A stretch of 19,553 nt of DNA, taken from assembly GCF_943913695.1 (NCBI RefSeq), contig NZ_CALTZE010000080.1, forward strand, positions 1 to 19,553, read 5' to 3'. This stretch comes from an uncultured Marmoricola sp. Lineage in GTDB: Bacteria > Actinomycetota > Actinomycetes > Propionibacteriales > Nocardioidaceae. Below are positions 7,518-14,449 of the stretch, one piece after another; position 1 is the first letter of the stretch, and every line of letters begins with the position of its first letter. A model generated the notes under the pieces. That model saw nothing but the letters and a program-made list of their open reading frames with translations, searched no databases and was not told where the DNA came from. The position numbers were made by a program, and so were the translations under genes.

Positions 7518-7976
7518 ATGAACACCCGTACGGACTCTCTAGGACCGTGGCAGCGCGGCCGCCGCCCTCTCCGCGTCCTCCGCAGGCTCCGCCCTCGAAC
7601 CCGTGCCCGTCGCCGCGACGAGCGCGGCGCAGCCGGCGTGGAGTTCCTGATCGTGGCCACGGTGCTGATCTTCTTGTTCTGCACCTTGGTCCAGTACGGC
7701 ATCCGGTTCCATGCCCAGCGCGTGGCCGAGGCCGCGGCCCGCGAGGCAGCGGTCGCTACGGCCCGCTACGACGGCACCGAGGGCTCCGGCAGCAGCACCG
7801 CGAAGGAGTACATCGACGACGGCAAGCCGGCGGTCACCGGCTCGAGCGTCTCGGTCAGTCGCTCGGCCACCGAGGCCCGCGTCACCGTCACAGTCGACGT
7901 CGTCACCTTGGCGCCGTGGCTCGGTGGCTCGATCACCTCCACCGCGACGGCGCCGGTCGAGAGATTCGTCGAATGA
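7518..7976 (+). CDS. tadE: TadE-like pseudopilin
   Basis: The 152-residue product has an Arg-rich leader ending in RRDERG, then AAGVEFLIVATVLIFLFC: cleavage expected after Gly37 and Glu at +5 (residue 42). The region after the helix reads 'RFHAQRVAEAAAREAAVATARY', the typical TadE 'a..aAreaAR.aa' heptad-like helix, followed by a small beta-rich C-terminal domain (about residues 85-152) with 'VSRSATEARVTVTVDV'. GAGGAGGTG at about 7500-7508 supports the start. The gene overlaps the next by ATGA. TadE proteins are minor pilins thought to start or cap Tad fibres; that role is carried over from the family. Confidence 0.87.
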   Translation: MNTRTDSLGPWQRGRRPLRVLRRLRPRTRARRRDERGAAGVEFLIVATVLIFLFCTLVQYGIRFHAQRVAEAAAREAAVATARYDGTEGSGSSTAKEYIDDGKPAVTGSSVSVSRSATEARVTVTVDVVTLAPWLGGSITSTATAPVERFVE

Positions 7977-8524
7977 CCTGCCGCGCCACGGGACTGCCCC
8001 ACCGGTTCCCTCGCCAGCTCCCCCACCGCCTCCCTCGCCGTCTACCTGGCCGCCTGGCCGGCGTGGTCGCAGCTGCAGGTTGCCGCCTTCGCCGCCGCGT
8101 ACCCGTGCGTGACGAGCGGGGATCGGCCGGCGTCGAGATGCTCATCATGGCGACGGCGGCGCTGAGCATCGTGCTGGTCGTGGTCGCTTCCAGCCGGTAC
8201 GTCGACGGCTCCGCACAGGCCAACGACGCCGCGTACGCAGCCGCCCGTGCAGCCTCCTTGGAGTCCGGCATGGGCCCGGGCACCATCGCCGGCCGCCAGG
8301 CCGCCGAGAACTCACTCGCTGAGCGCGGCAAGAGCTGCCAGAACCTCAGCGTCTCCTTCGCCGGCAGCGACTTCACCTCCGGCGGACAGGTCATCGCCGA
8401 AGTGACCTGCACCGTCACCCTCGTCGACACCGGCGCCCTGGGCCGCCAGCTGGGCCTGCGCCCCAACACTCAGTTCACCGAGCGCGCCGTCGTGCCGATC
8501 GAGACCTACCGGAGCGAGTCATGA
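7973..8524 (+). CDS. Second TadE-like pseudopilin
   Basis: This 183-residue product starts at ATG 7973 in an ATGA overlap. Its leader is long and unusually rich in Arg, Pro and Leu (about 50 residues, with cysteines at positions 3 and 37), then comes RDERG and SAGVEMLIMATAALSIVLVVV. Cleavage is expected after Gly50 and Glu55 is at +5. The following helix 'ANDAAYAAARAASLESG' is TadE-like, and the C-terminal domain ends in a conserved-looking 'VTCTVTLVDTGALG'. Two cysteines of the mature part (in KSCQNL and in VTCTV) could form a disulfide outside the cell. It is coupled on both sides. The leader could in part be an over-extended start, but the ATGA overlap makes 7973 the best choice. Confidence 0.82.
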   Translation: MTCRATGLPHRFPRQLPHRLPRRLPGRLAGVVAAAGCRLRRRVPVRDERGSAGVEMLIMATAALSIVLVVVASSRYVDGSAQANDAAYAAARAASLESGMGPGTIAGRQAAENSLAERGKSCQNLSVSFAGSDFTSGGQVIAEVTCTVTLVDTGALGRQLGLRPNTQFTERAVVPIETYRSES

Positions 8525-9093
8525 CCGCTCCGCCCAGCACCCTCACCCGCGCGTCGCGGCGCCCATCGAACCGGACCCCGAAGGCGTCACGTCGAGAGCC
8601 TGCGATGCGTGGACCCGAGCGCGTCGCCCGCCGCCTCGCCATGCGAACCGCGCGCGTGATCGCCGCAGCCAGCGAGGGACCGCCTCGGCGCGTCCGCGAC
8701 GAGCGGGGCGTCGCCTCGGTGTGGACGATGATCGTCGTCACCACCGCTTTCGTCGGGCTCATGGCCCTCGTCGGCGCAGGAGGCGAGCTGATCAACGAGC
8801 GCGTGGAAGCCAAGCGCGCCGCCGAGCAGGCCGCACGAGCCGGCGCCGACGAGCTCTCGGCCTCCGCCGTGCGTTCCGGGACCGACCAGGTCGACGCCGG
8901 CGAGGCGATAGCCCGGGCCAATGGCGTACTTCGCCAGGCGGGATGGTCCGGCTCGGTCCGGGTCGAGGGCAGCCGCGTCGTCGTCACCGTCAACGACACC
9001 CGCAGCCCGCAGTTCCTCAGCCTCATCGGCGTAGGAGCAATGCAGATCAACGAGACCGGCTCCGCCGACGCCATCTCGACACCCGACGGCTGA
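8521..9093 (+). CDS. TadG-like pseudopilin-type protein lacking the +5 glutamate
   Basis: The 190-residue product shares the RDERG motif (residues 59-63) followed by VASVWTMIVVTTAFVGLMALVG, but tryptophan occupies the +5 position that is glutamate in the three preceding proteins. The rest, 'NERVEAKRAAEQAARAGADELS' and a small C-terminal domain with 'VRVEGSRVVVTVNDT', matches the actinobacterial TadG/Rv3654c-like helper proteins of Flp loci (pilus assembly family). Loss of Glu suggests that it is processed or assembled differently, possibly as a membrane-anchored base or tip. The long basic leader (about 60 residues) leaves the true start open; ATG 8605 or 8641 would shorten it. I keep 8521 because of the ATGA overlap. 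It is the last gene of the compact pilus block; 79 bases follow without a gene. Confidence 0.78.
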   Translation: MTAPPSTLTRASRRPSNRTPKASRREPAMRGPERVARRLAMRTARVIAAASEGPPRRVRDERGVASVWTMIVVTTAFVGLMALVGAGGELINERVEAKRAAEQAARAGADELSASAVRSGTDQVDAGEAIARANGVLRQAGWSGSVRVEGSRVVVTVNDTRSPQFLSLIGVGAMQINETGSADAISTPDG

Positions 9094-9172
9094 GATACCG
9101 CTCGCCCCACCAACGGAGCAACGAAGCGGCGACACCGCGTCACGCGACGTCGACCCGAGAAGGAGGATCACC

Positions 9173-12100
9173 ATGCTGAACAGGCTGATACGCGGGGTAG
9201 GAGCCCTGATCGTGTTGGTGGCGCTCCTGGTCGGCGCGCCCCTGGCCCTCATCGCGTGGGTGGGGAACCCGTGGCCGCCCGGCGGCTGGTCGGAGATCCA
9301 GCTGCTCACCAACCGCACGATCATCGGCGCACTCGCCGTCGTCGGCTGGATCGCCTGGGCACAGATGGCCGCGTGCATCCTGATCGAGCTCGCAGGAGCC
9401 GTCCGCGGGAAGGCGCCCCGGCAGATCCGGTTCGCCTCCGGCGGCCAGCAGCAGCTCGCCCGAGTCCTGGTGACCTCAGTCGTCGCGCTGTCAATTGGAG
9501 GCGGCATCGGAGCCAGCGCTGTCGGCCCCTCCCTGGCGGCGACCACCGCGGCCACGCCGCAGCCCGAGAGCGTCCCGACGACCAGTCACACAGTCGAGCG
9601 CGTCAGCCAGGTCGCGCCCGGGCCCTCCGTCACCGTAGACCGCGACACCACGGTCTGGAAGCTCGCCGAGGTCCACCTCGACGACGGATCGCGGTGGCGC
9701 GAGCTGGTCGACCTCAACCGAGGCACGGCCCTCAGCGACGGCACGACCCTCGCTCAGGGCACCCAGACCATCCCGGCCGGGTCCACGCTCCGCCTCCCGA
9801 CAGGCGCGCGCGTCGACGCCAGCTCGTCCTCACAGCACAACCAGAAGGACCAGAAAGGCAGGCCGGAGAGCACGTACACCGTCAAGGCGAACGACACCCT
9901 CTCGGAGATCGCCGAGACCAAGCTCGACGACGGCAGCGCTGCCGGCTACATGAAGCTCTTCGAGGCCTCCACCGGCACCCTCCAGCCCGGAGGCGAGCAC
10001 CTCGTCGACCCCGACCACATCGAGGTCGGCTGGAAGATCATCATCCCGGGTGAGGGCACCGCACACGACAACGGAGACCGCGGCGGCAACCAGGGTAACC
10101 ACGGCGACCAGGGTGACGGGGCCGACGAGCAGACGCCCGAGACACCCGACGTCACTCCCGAGGACCAGGGCGAGCAGGGCGACCAGGGTCAGCAGGACGG
10201 CGAGGCCGACACCACCGAGGAGCGGAACCCCAGCGTCGAGACGCCCGGGGACCAGAGCGTCGACGAGGTCGGCGACGAGGCGGGAGACGAGGCGGGAGAC
10301 GAGGCGGGAGACGAGGGCGTGCTCGACGCCGCCTGGGTACTGCCCGGCCTGACCGGCGGGGGAGTGCTTCTCGCCGGCGCGCTCTTCCTTGGGCTGCAGC
10401 GCCGGCGCCGGGCACAGTTCCGGTCTCGCCGCCCCGGCCGAGCGATCGCGGCGCCGCCGGCCGAGCTGGCGCCGACCGAGATGACGATCAGCGCTGCCGG
10501 CGGGCCCGTGGCAGCCACAGTGGCGTTCATGGACGAAGCGCTCCGGCGTCTCGCCGAGCACGCCCGCGCCCACCAGGGCGAGATGCCGCCGCTTGCGGCC
10601 GTGCAGCTCCACGAGGACCTGGTGACCCTCCACCTCAGCGGCCCGGCTGACCTTCCCGCCCCGTGGGACGGGAGCCCGGACCGGCTGCACTGGTCGTGCT
10701 CGACCGCCGCCGCGCTCGAGGACCTCGGTCCCGACCACGGGTGGGCCGAGGCTCCCTATCCGATGCTCGTCACCATCGGCGTCGACGACCGCGACACCAC
10801 CACGGCGCTGCCGGTCGGCGGCACCGATCGCCACCACCACCACCACCACCACGGCGATCGCCAGGGCGACTTGTGGCTGCTCAACTGCGAGGAGCTCGGG
10901 ACGCTCGAGGTCGTGGGCGACCCGGCCCGGGCCGGCGATTTCGCGCGCCACCTGACCGCGCAGCTGGCGGTCAACCCGTGGTCACAGCAGGTGAGCGTCG
11001 ACTGCGTGGGCATCGCGCGGGAGACCGAGGGCCTGGGCGACCGGATCCGCTACTACGACGCCGGCTGGGAAGGCGACCGCGCCACCTCCGACGTCCTCGC
11101 CGAGGCGGTGTCGATGGTCGACCGCGCCGACAGCCACGACATCGACGTCAGCACCGGCCGTACCGGTGGCCTCGACGACGACGTGTGGCCCGCCCGGATG
11201 CTCGTGGTCACCGCCGAGGGCACCAGCAGCGAGGCCGGCCCAGCGGGCGACGCTGAGAGCGGTGCGCTGCACGAGCTGCGACACCTCGTCGCCACGCACG
11301 TCGGCCGAACTGGAACCGCGATCGTGGTCACCGCTACCTCGCCGACCCCGCACGACACGACCAGCGACCCTGTCGCGCTCTCTGACGACGCGCCGACGGT
11401 GACGACGGTCGTCGAGCTGACCACCGCCGGGCGCGTGATCCTCGGCGACCAGGGGCTCGACCTGGCGGCGGTCGGGCTGACCAGCGACGAGGCTCACGGG
11501 TGTGCGCTGCTCTACGCCCACAGCGAGATCCTCGACGACGTCGAGATCCCCGTCGACGAAGAGGCCAACGAGGGCTGGGAGGCGCTGGTCGACCAGACCG
11601 GCGCCGTTCGGCGCGAGCTCACCGTGCCGCGCAGCACCCCCGAGGAAGACCTCGACGAGCCCGCGACCAGCTTGCTGGCCGGCTCGGACGAGGAGTACGT
11701 GGCAGCCGCACCGGTGGTCGTCGAGGACCTGGACGCGATCGCGCCGAAGGTGCCGGACAGCGTGCTGGCTCAGGTCAAGGCAGAGGACCCCGACCTCGAC
11801 GCCGACCTGGCCGACTGGTTCGACCCGCAGTGCCCGCGGCCCAAGCTCACCCTGCTGGGCCCGGTCGCGGTCCGCACCCACGGCCGGCCGCTGGCCAAGT
11901 ACAAGGCGCTGTGCACCGAGATCGTCGCCTACCTCGCACTCCGGCCGCGGAACGGCGCGACCCGCGACGAGCTGGCCGAGGCCATGGGCTGGGATGACCC
12001 CGCCCGGGTCCGCAAGTACATCGACCTCGTGCGGCACTGGTTGGGCGAGGACCCCGAGACCCACGAGCACTACCTGCCCCACGCCAACAAGTCGCCTGCG

Positions 12101-12601
12101 GCCAAGACCCGCGGCGTGAACATTTACCAGGTCACCGTGGCACCTGGTGGTGGTCTCCTGACCGACTGGGACCTGTTCCGCCGCCTCCGGGCCCGAGGAA
12201 CGCACAGCGACCTCCTGCAGACGCTGGAGCTGGTCACGGGCCGGCCCTTCGACCAGCTGCGTCAAGGGGGCTGGAGCTGGCTCTACCAGGGCGACCCGCA
12301 CGACCAGCACGCCGCTCACGCCATCGCCGACGTCGCGTTCACCGTCGTGGCGCACTGCCTGCACGAAGGGGACCTGGTCCGCGCTCGAGCGGCTACCGAA
12401 ATCGCGATCCTGGCGGTCCCGGACGAGCAGGTCGTCCAGCTGTGCCAGGTGGCGCTGACCGAGGCCGAGGGCAACAACACCGAAGCGATGCGCATCCTGC
12501 TCGAGGACGTGTGCAACCGCTCTGAGGACGGCGACGCACCCCTGGACCTGCCCGAGCGCACCCAGGAGATCATCCGCAACCACCAGTGGATCGCCAGCTG
12601 A
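9173..12601 (+). CDS. LysM-BTAD membrane protein (putative wall-sensing regulator)
   Basis: The 1142-residue product has, in order: hydrophobic segments at about residues 6-24, 43-68 and 102-120; a LysM-like domain at about 152-213; a clearer LysM domain at about 232-295 (TYTVKANDTLSEIA); an acidic Gly/Glu/Asp/Gln linker to about 383 with GDEA repeats; a membrane helix at about 386-408 followed by RRRRAQFRSRR; a long cytoplasmic region of unknown fold (about 430-880) with seven consecutive histidines at 554-560; and a C-terminal OmpR-like winged helix plus helical region of BTAD type from about 891 (KLTLLGPVAVR, then RDELAEAMGW). LysM binds peptidoglycan; BTAD regions occur in SARP-type regulators. 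The LysM part would face outward and the BTAD part inward. Such LysM/BTAD fusions recur in actinobacteria, but their function is not settled. AAGGAGG at 9160-9166 supports the start. Confidence 0.85.
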   Translation: MLNRLIRGVGALIVLVALLVGAPLALIAWVGNPWPPGGWSEIQLLTNRTIIGALAVVGWIAWAQMAACILIELAGAVRGKAPRQIRFASGGQQQLARVLVTSVVALSIGGGIGASAVGPSLAATTAATPQPESVPTTSHTVERVSQVAPGPSVTVDRDTTVWKLAEVHLDDGSRWRELVDLNRGTALSDGTTLAQGTQTIPAGSTLRLPTGARVDASSSSQHNQKDQKGRPESTYTVKANDTLSEIAETKLDDGSAAGYMKLFEASTGTLQPGGEHLVDPDHIEVGWKIIIPGEGTAHDNGDRGGNQGNHGDQGDGADEQTPETPDVTPEDQGEQGDQGQQDGEADTTEERNPSVETPGDQSVDEVGDEAGDEAGDEAGDEGVLDAAWVLPGLTGGGVLLAGALFLGLQRRRRAQFRSRRPGRAIAAPPAELAPTEMTISAAGGPVAATVAFMDEALRRLAEHARAHQGEMPPLAAVQLHEDLVTLHLSGPADLPAPWDGSPDRLHWSCSTAAALEDLGPDHGWAEAPYPMLVTIGVDDRDTTTALPVGGTDRHHHHHHHGDRQGDLWLLNCEELGTLEVVGDPARAGDFARHLTAQLAVNPWSQQVSVDCVGIARETEGLGDRIRYYDAGWEGDRATSDVLAEAVSMVDRADSHDIDVSTGRTGGLDDDVWPARMLVVTAEGTSSEAGPAGDAESGALHELRHLVATHVGRTGTAIVVTATSPTPHDTTSDPVALSDDAPTVTTVVELTTAGRVILGDQGLDLAAVGLTSDEAHGCALLYAHSEILDDVEIPVDEEANEGWEALVDQTGAVRRELTVPRSTPEEDLDEPATSLLAGSDEEYVAAAPVVVEDLDAIAPKVPDSVLAQVKAEDPDLDADLADWFDPQCPRPKLTLLGPVAVRTHGRPLAKYKALCTEIVAYLALRPRNGATRDELAEAMGWDDPARVRKYIDLVRHWLGEDPETHEHYLPHANKSPAAKTRGVNIYQVTVAPGGGLLTDWDLFRRLRARGTHSDLLQTLELVTGRPFDQLRQGGWSWLYQGDPHDQHAAHAIADVAFTVVAHCLHEGDLVRARAATEIAILAVPDEQVVQLCQVALTEAEGNNTEAMRILLEDVCNRSEDGDAPLDLPERTQEIIRNHQWIAS
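10274..10316 (+). repeat. 12-bp tandem repeats coding for GDEA units
   Basis: GACGAGGCGGGA is repeated three times from 10274, and a fourth copy is partial. The preceding codons extend the protein repeat to GDEAGDEAGDEAGDEG. It lies in the acidic linker between the LysM domains and the membrane helix of the 1142-residue protein. The linker may act as a flexible spacer through the cell wall; its length could vary by slippage in steps of four residues. Confidence 0.85.
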
Positions 12602-12780
12602 TGGAGCCGGCCCGCACGGCCCTCCGTGCGAGGTCTGTCGACGACCTGCTCGACGGGCTCCTCACCCTCGCAATCGAGGAGCGCCGGCTCCGCGAGGGGG
12701 GCTACCACCGCGAGGCCGCCGGCCACCAGATGCTGGGTGCGCTGCTGCGCGGCGAGGTCGTGCGACGGGCCACGCCCTGA
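12601..12780 (+). CDS. Small protein of unknown function, coupled to LysM-BTAD gene
   Basis: This 59-residue frame starts at ATG 12601, whose A is the last base of the preceding TGA (TGATG). GTG 12586 in the same frame would add five residues. The product is helical and charged, with 'VDDLLDGLLTLAIEERRL' and 'HREAAGHQMLGALLRGEVVRR', no membrane segment and no cysteines. I do not recognise it. Its third codon positions are GC-rich like its neighbours, and the coupling to the stop favours a real gene. A role as a small partner of the BTAD protein is possible but only inferred from position. Confidence 0.6.
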   Translation: MEPARTALRARSVDDLLDGLLTLAIEERRLREGGYHREAAGHQMLGALLRGEVVRRATP

Positions 12781-12850
12781 GCAATGCGGGCCGCTCAACC
12801 GACGTCTGAGACCGCCCCCGCCCGAGAGCCGGCCGACTGCCCGACAGCGC

Positions 12851-12879
12851 CCTGAGCGCCTCGCTAGAGCGGCCTCAGG
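12851..12879 (+). terminator. Bulged hairpin, possible terminator
   Basis: CCTGAG at 12851-12856 pairs with CTCAGG at 12874-12879. Inside this, GCC (12858-12860) pairs with GGC and CGC (or GC) with GCG around a TAGA loop, with small bulges. No T-tract follows, as is common in high-GC actinobacteria. It sits 71 bases after the stop of the 59-residue gene. Confidence 0.35.
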
Positions 12880-12910
12880 CGGGCTGGCGGGCGAGTCCCC
12901 AGGCGACTGG

Positions 12911-12932
12911 CCGGACGTCTCCTGACGTCCGG
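12911..12932 (+). terminator. Perfect 8-bp hairpin, possible terminator
   Basis: CCGGACGT at 12911-12918 is exactly complementary to ACGTCCGG at 12925-12932 with a 6-base loop. It lacks a T-run. Together with the hairpin at 12851-12879 it is the best candidate for the end of the first transcription unit; it could also be a protein-binding dyad. Confidence 0.45.
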
Positions 12933-12988
12933 GCTCGGCCGCGGAACCGACGAGCACAACCCCTCGCGCCGAAGTTCTTGAAACTTTC

Positions 12989-13080
12989 GGGGGGACGCAC
13001 TCTGACCTGCGCAAACGCGTGTCCCCCCGGCGGTGTCCCCCGGGTTTTGAGGCGTTGGGGGGACACCTAGAGGGACACCC
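12989..13080. promoter_or_regulatory. Cluster of five GTGTCCCCC-type repeats in both orientations
   Basis: Two copies read GTGTCCCCC(C) (13019-13028 and 13033-13041). Two read in the opposite sense, GGGGGGACAC (13057-13066) and GGGACAC (13072-13078). A fifth, GGGGGGAC followed by GCAC, is at 12989-13000. The pair 13019-13028 / 13057-13066 is a perfect 10-bp inverted repeat, and starts within each same-sense pair are 14-15 bases apart. The cluster ends 50 bases before the HTH gene. It looks like an array of binding sites: an operator for the second operon, an origin iteron set or a transfer-origin element are all possible. Confidence 0.65.
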
Positions 13081-13129
13081 GAGAGCCACCTTCCTGCCGT
13101 GCAGCGACACGACGGAAGGGAGCCCCGGC

Positions 13130-14080
13130 ATGAGTGTGGGCGACCAGCTTGGACTGGAAGAGAACAGCGAGCTGCTGGACGAGGCACGACGGATGTGGCC
13201 CCGCTGGGTGGCCGCCGACAGCCACCTAGGAGTCGTCGAGAAGTTCGACGACCTGCGGCCCTGGCTCCCCACGGTGACCCGCGAGGAAGCCGACGAGGTC
13301 CTCCTCGCGCTGGCCATGCTCGCGGCCCCCGACGGCGGTGACGACATCGCAGCCGCGGCGGCGCTGGCCAAGTGCCTGCTCCCCGGCGCCTGCCGGCTGG
13401 CCGGCTGGCTGAGCTCGCTGCCGACCAAGGAGGTCTTCCGCGACAGCCAGCCGATCCAGGCTGGCGCCTGGTGGGCCGTCGAGCGCATCGACGAACTGGT
13501 GGCATCGCAGCTGTGGATCGAAGTCCGCTCGTTCCCGTGGCGCCGACTGACCAAGGTCGCCTCCAACATCATCGTCAACACCAAGGTCGGGGTCCTGCGA
13601 GAGGTCGGCGACTACTTCTACGTCACGCGCGCTGACCGCACCTGGGCACACACCGACCTGGTCGAGTCCTTCTCCTTCGGCGACCTGCCGGCCGGCGGCA
13701 GCGAGTGGGCCGACTGCGAGCGCCCTCCCACCGAGCGCGGCGCCAGCGCGCTGGGCCACCAGCCCCAGGCGCTCACGGCCCCGGACTCGGCCGACCCGGA
13801 CACCACGCCGGCCGAGGAGCTGCTCGAGCTGCTCACCTGGGCGTGCGAGCAGGACGTCATCAGCGAGTCCGACCGGCGCCTCCTGCTGTGCCTGGTGCAC
13901 GAGGCCGACCGGGTCCAGACCCGCAACCTCGGCCGCGGCTACGGCGGGCTGATCGGCAACGAGCTGTCGATGCGCGTCGCCCCCCAGCTCGGAGTCTCCC
14001 AGGCGACCGTGCGCCGCAACGCCTCACGCAGCGTCCGCGCGCTGGCCCAGGCCGCCGGGAGGTTCGGCCATGACGAATGA
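13130..14080 (+). CDS. Putative DNA-binding protein with sigma-region-4-like HTH
   Basis: The 316-residue product has no membrane segment. The N-terminal two-thirds is helical and Trp-rich with no family I can name; a Pro/Ala linker lies near residues 195-225. The C-terminal 70 residues (from about 244) contain 'SESDRRLLLCLVHEAD' and then 'MRVAPQLGVSQATVRRNASRSVRAL' (about 280-305), which has the spacing of a sigma-70 region 4 or LuxR-like helix-turn-helix. I chose ATG 13130, with GGAAGGGAG seven bases upstream; a frame-compatible GTG at 13019 falls in the repeat cluster and is unlikely. As the first gene of the second operon, beside a repeat array, it may control that operon or its own promoter. 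Its C-terminus overlaps a micro-ORF by 11 bases. Confidence 0.75.
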   Translation: MSVGDQLGLEENSELLDEARRMWPRWVAADSHLGVVEKFDDLRPWLPTVTREEADEVLLALAMLAAPDGGDDIAAAAALAKCLLPGACRLAGWLSSLPTKEVFRDSQPIQAGAWWAVERIDELVASQLWIEVRSFPWRRLTKVASNIIVNTKVGVLREVGDYFYVTRADRTWAHTDLVESFSFGDLPAGGSEWADCERPPTERGASALGHQPQALTAPDSADPDTTPAEELLELLTWACEQDVISESDRRLLLCLVHEADRVQTRNLGRGYGGLIGNELSMRVAPQLGVSQATVRRNASRSVRALAQAAGRFGHDE

Positions 14081-14144
14081 GCCGAACAAGAAGCACGCGA
14101 GTGATCGCTCCCGCCGCTCCCGCGGACCTAGGCGACTGCCATGA
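14070..14144 (+). CDS. 24-residue basic micro-ORF, coupled at both ends
   Basis: ATG 14070 opens a 24-codon frame that overlaps the end of the HTH gene by 11 bases and ends with a TGA at 14142-14144 that overlaps ATG 14141 as ATGA. GGGAGG at 14057-14062 stands seven bases before the ATG, an optimal distance. The product, beginning MTNEPNKKHASD and ending in a stretch rich in Arg, Ser and Pro, has about nine basic residues. It could be a real micro-protein or only a translated leader that carries ribosomes to the next gene. Too short for family assignment. Confidence 0.4.
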   Translation: MTNEPNKKHASDRSRRSRGPRRLP

Positions 14145-14449
14145 ACAGGGAGGTGGTGAAGGACATGACCGACACCCAGCACACCAGCAAGATCGACGCC
14201 GGGATGGACGCGGAGCAGGTGCGCTCCGTGCATGAGATCTCGCATCTATTCGACATCGCCGGCCGCGAGAGCGAGGTGATCGCCGGCCTCGCGGGCGGGA
14301 TGGACGACCTGCGAGCCGTCCAGGCCGCCAAGCAGGCGCTGGCCCGGCTCAGCCCGGCCGAGGTCCGCGACGTCCTGGCCTACCGGCGCACGCTGCAGCC
14401 CGGGCTGCTGAGCCAGCCCGGCGCCAGGCCCGCGGGGGAGTCGTCATGA
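14141..14449 (+). CDS. Small protein of unknown function
   Basis: The frame gives 102 residues from ATG 14141 (ATGA overlap with the micro-ORF) or 94 from ATG 14165, which has GGGAGG at 14148-14153 upstream. The product is soluble and acidic-helical: 'MDAEQVRSVHEISHLFDIAG', 'MDDLRAVQAAKQALARLSPAEVRDVLAYRR', then a Pro/Gly tail. No known domain is apparent. It overlaps the MinD-like gene by four bases (ATGA), which makes it a likely partner of that protein. The helical region could be a coiled-coil or adaptor segment; this is inference. Confidence 0.65.
   Translation: MNREVVKDMTDTQHTSKIDAGMDAEQVRSVHEISHLFDIAGRESEVIAGLAGGMDDLRAVQAAKQALARLSPAEVRDVLAYRRTLQPGLLSQPGARPAGESS

Larger units (their letters stand above)
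12781..13129. other. Intergenic control region between the two operons
   Basis: About 350 bases have no convincing gene. In order they hold a bulged hairpin (12851-12879), a perfect hairpin (12911-12932), an AT-richer patch around 12971-12988 with TTGAAA and a short AAGTT/AACTT dyad (12972-12986), then a cluster of GTGTCCCCC/GGGGGACAC repeats (12989-13080) and a ribosome binding site (GGAAGGGAG, 13114-13122) for the gene at 13130. This layout fits a terminator for the Tad/LysM unit followed by promoter and operator for the second operon. A -10 box at proper distance from TTGAAA is not clear. Confidence 0.6.

Noticed and set aside
10853..10862. GGCGATCGCC palindrome after the histidine run
   Set aside because: Matches the HIP1-type octamer plus flanks, but a single copy in GC-rich coding DNA carries no evidence of function.
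10982..12583. Long minus-strand open frame opposite the LysM-BTAD gene
   Set aside because: The same shadow effect; the plus-strand frame has clear domains through the region.
12978..13006. Promoter with TTGAAA as -35
   Set aside because: The sequence about 17 bases downstream does not match a -10 box; retained only as a remark in the intergenic entry.
13019..13129. GTG 13019 as start of the HTH gene
   Set aside because: It would begin inside the repeat array with no ribosome binding site and add a Pro/Arg/Gly-rich stretch; ATG 13130 has a good site.
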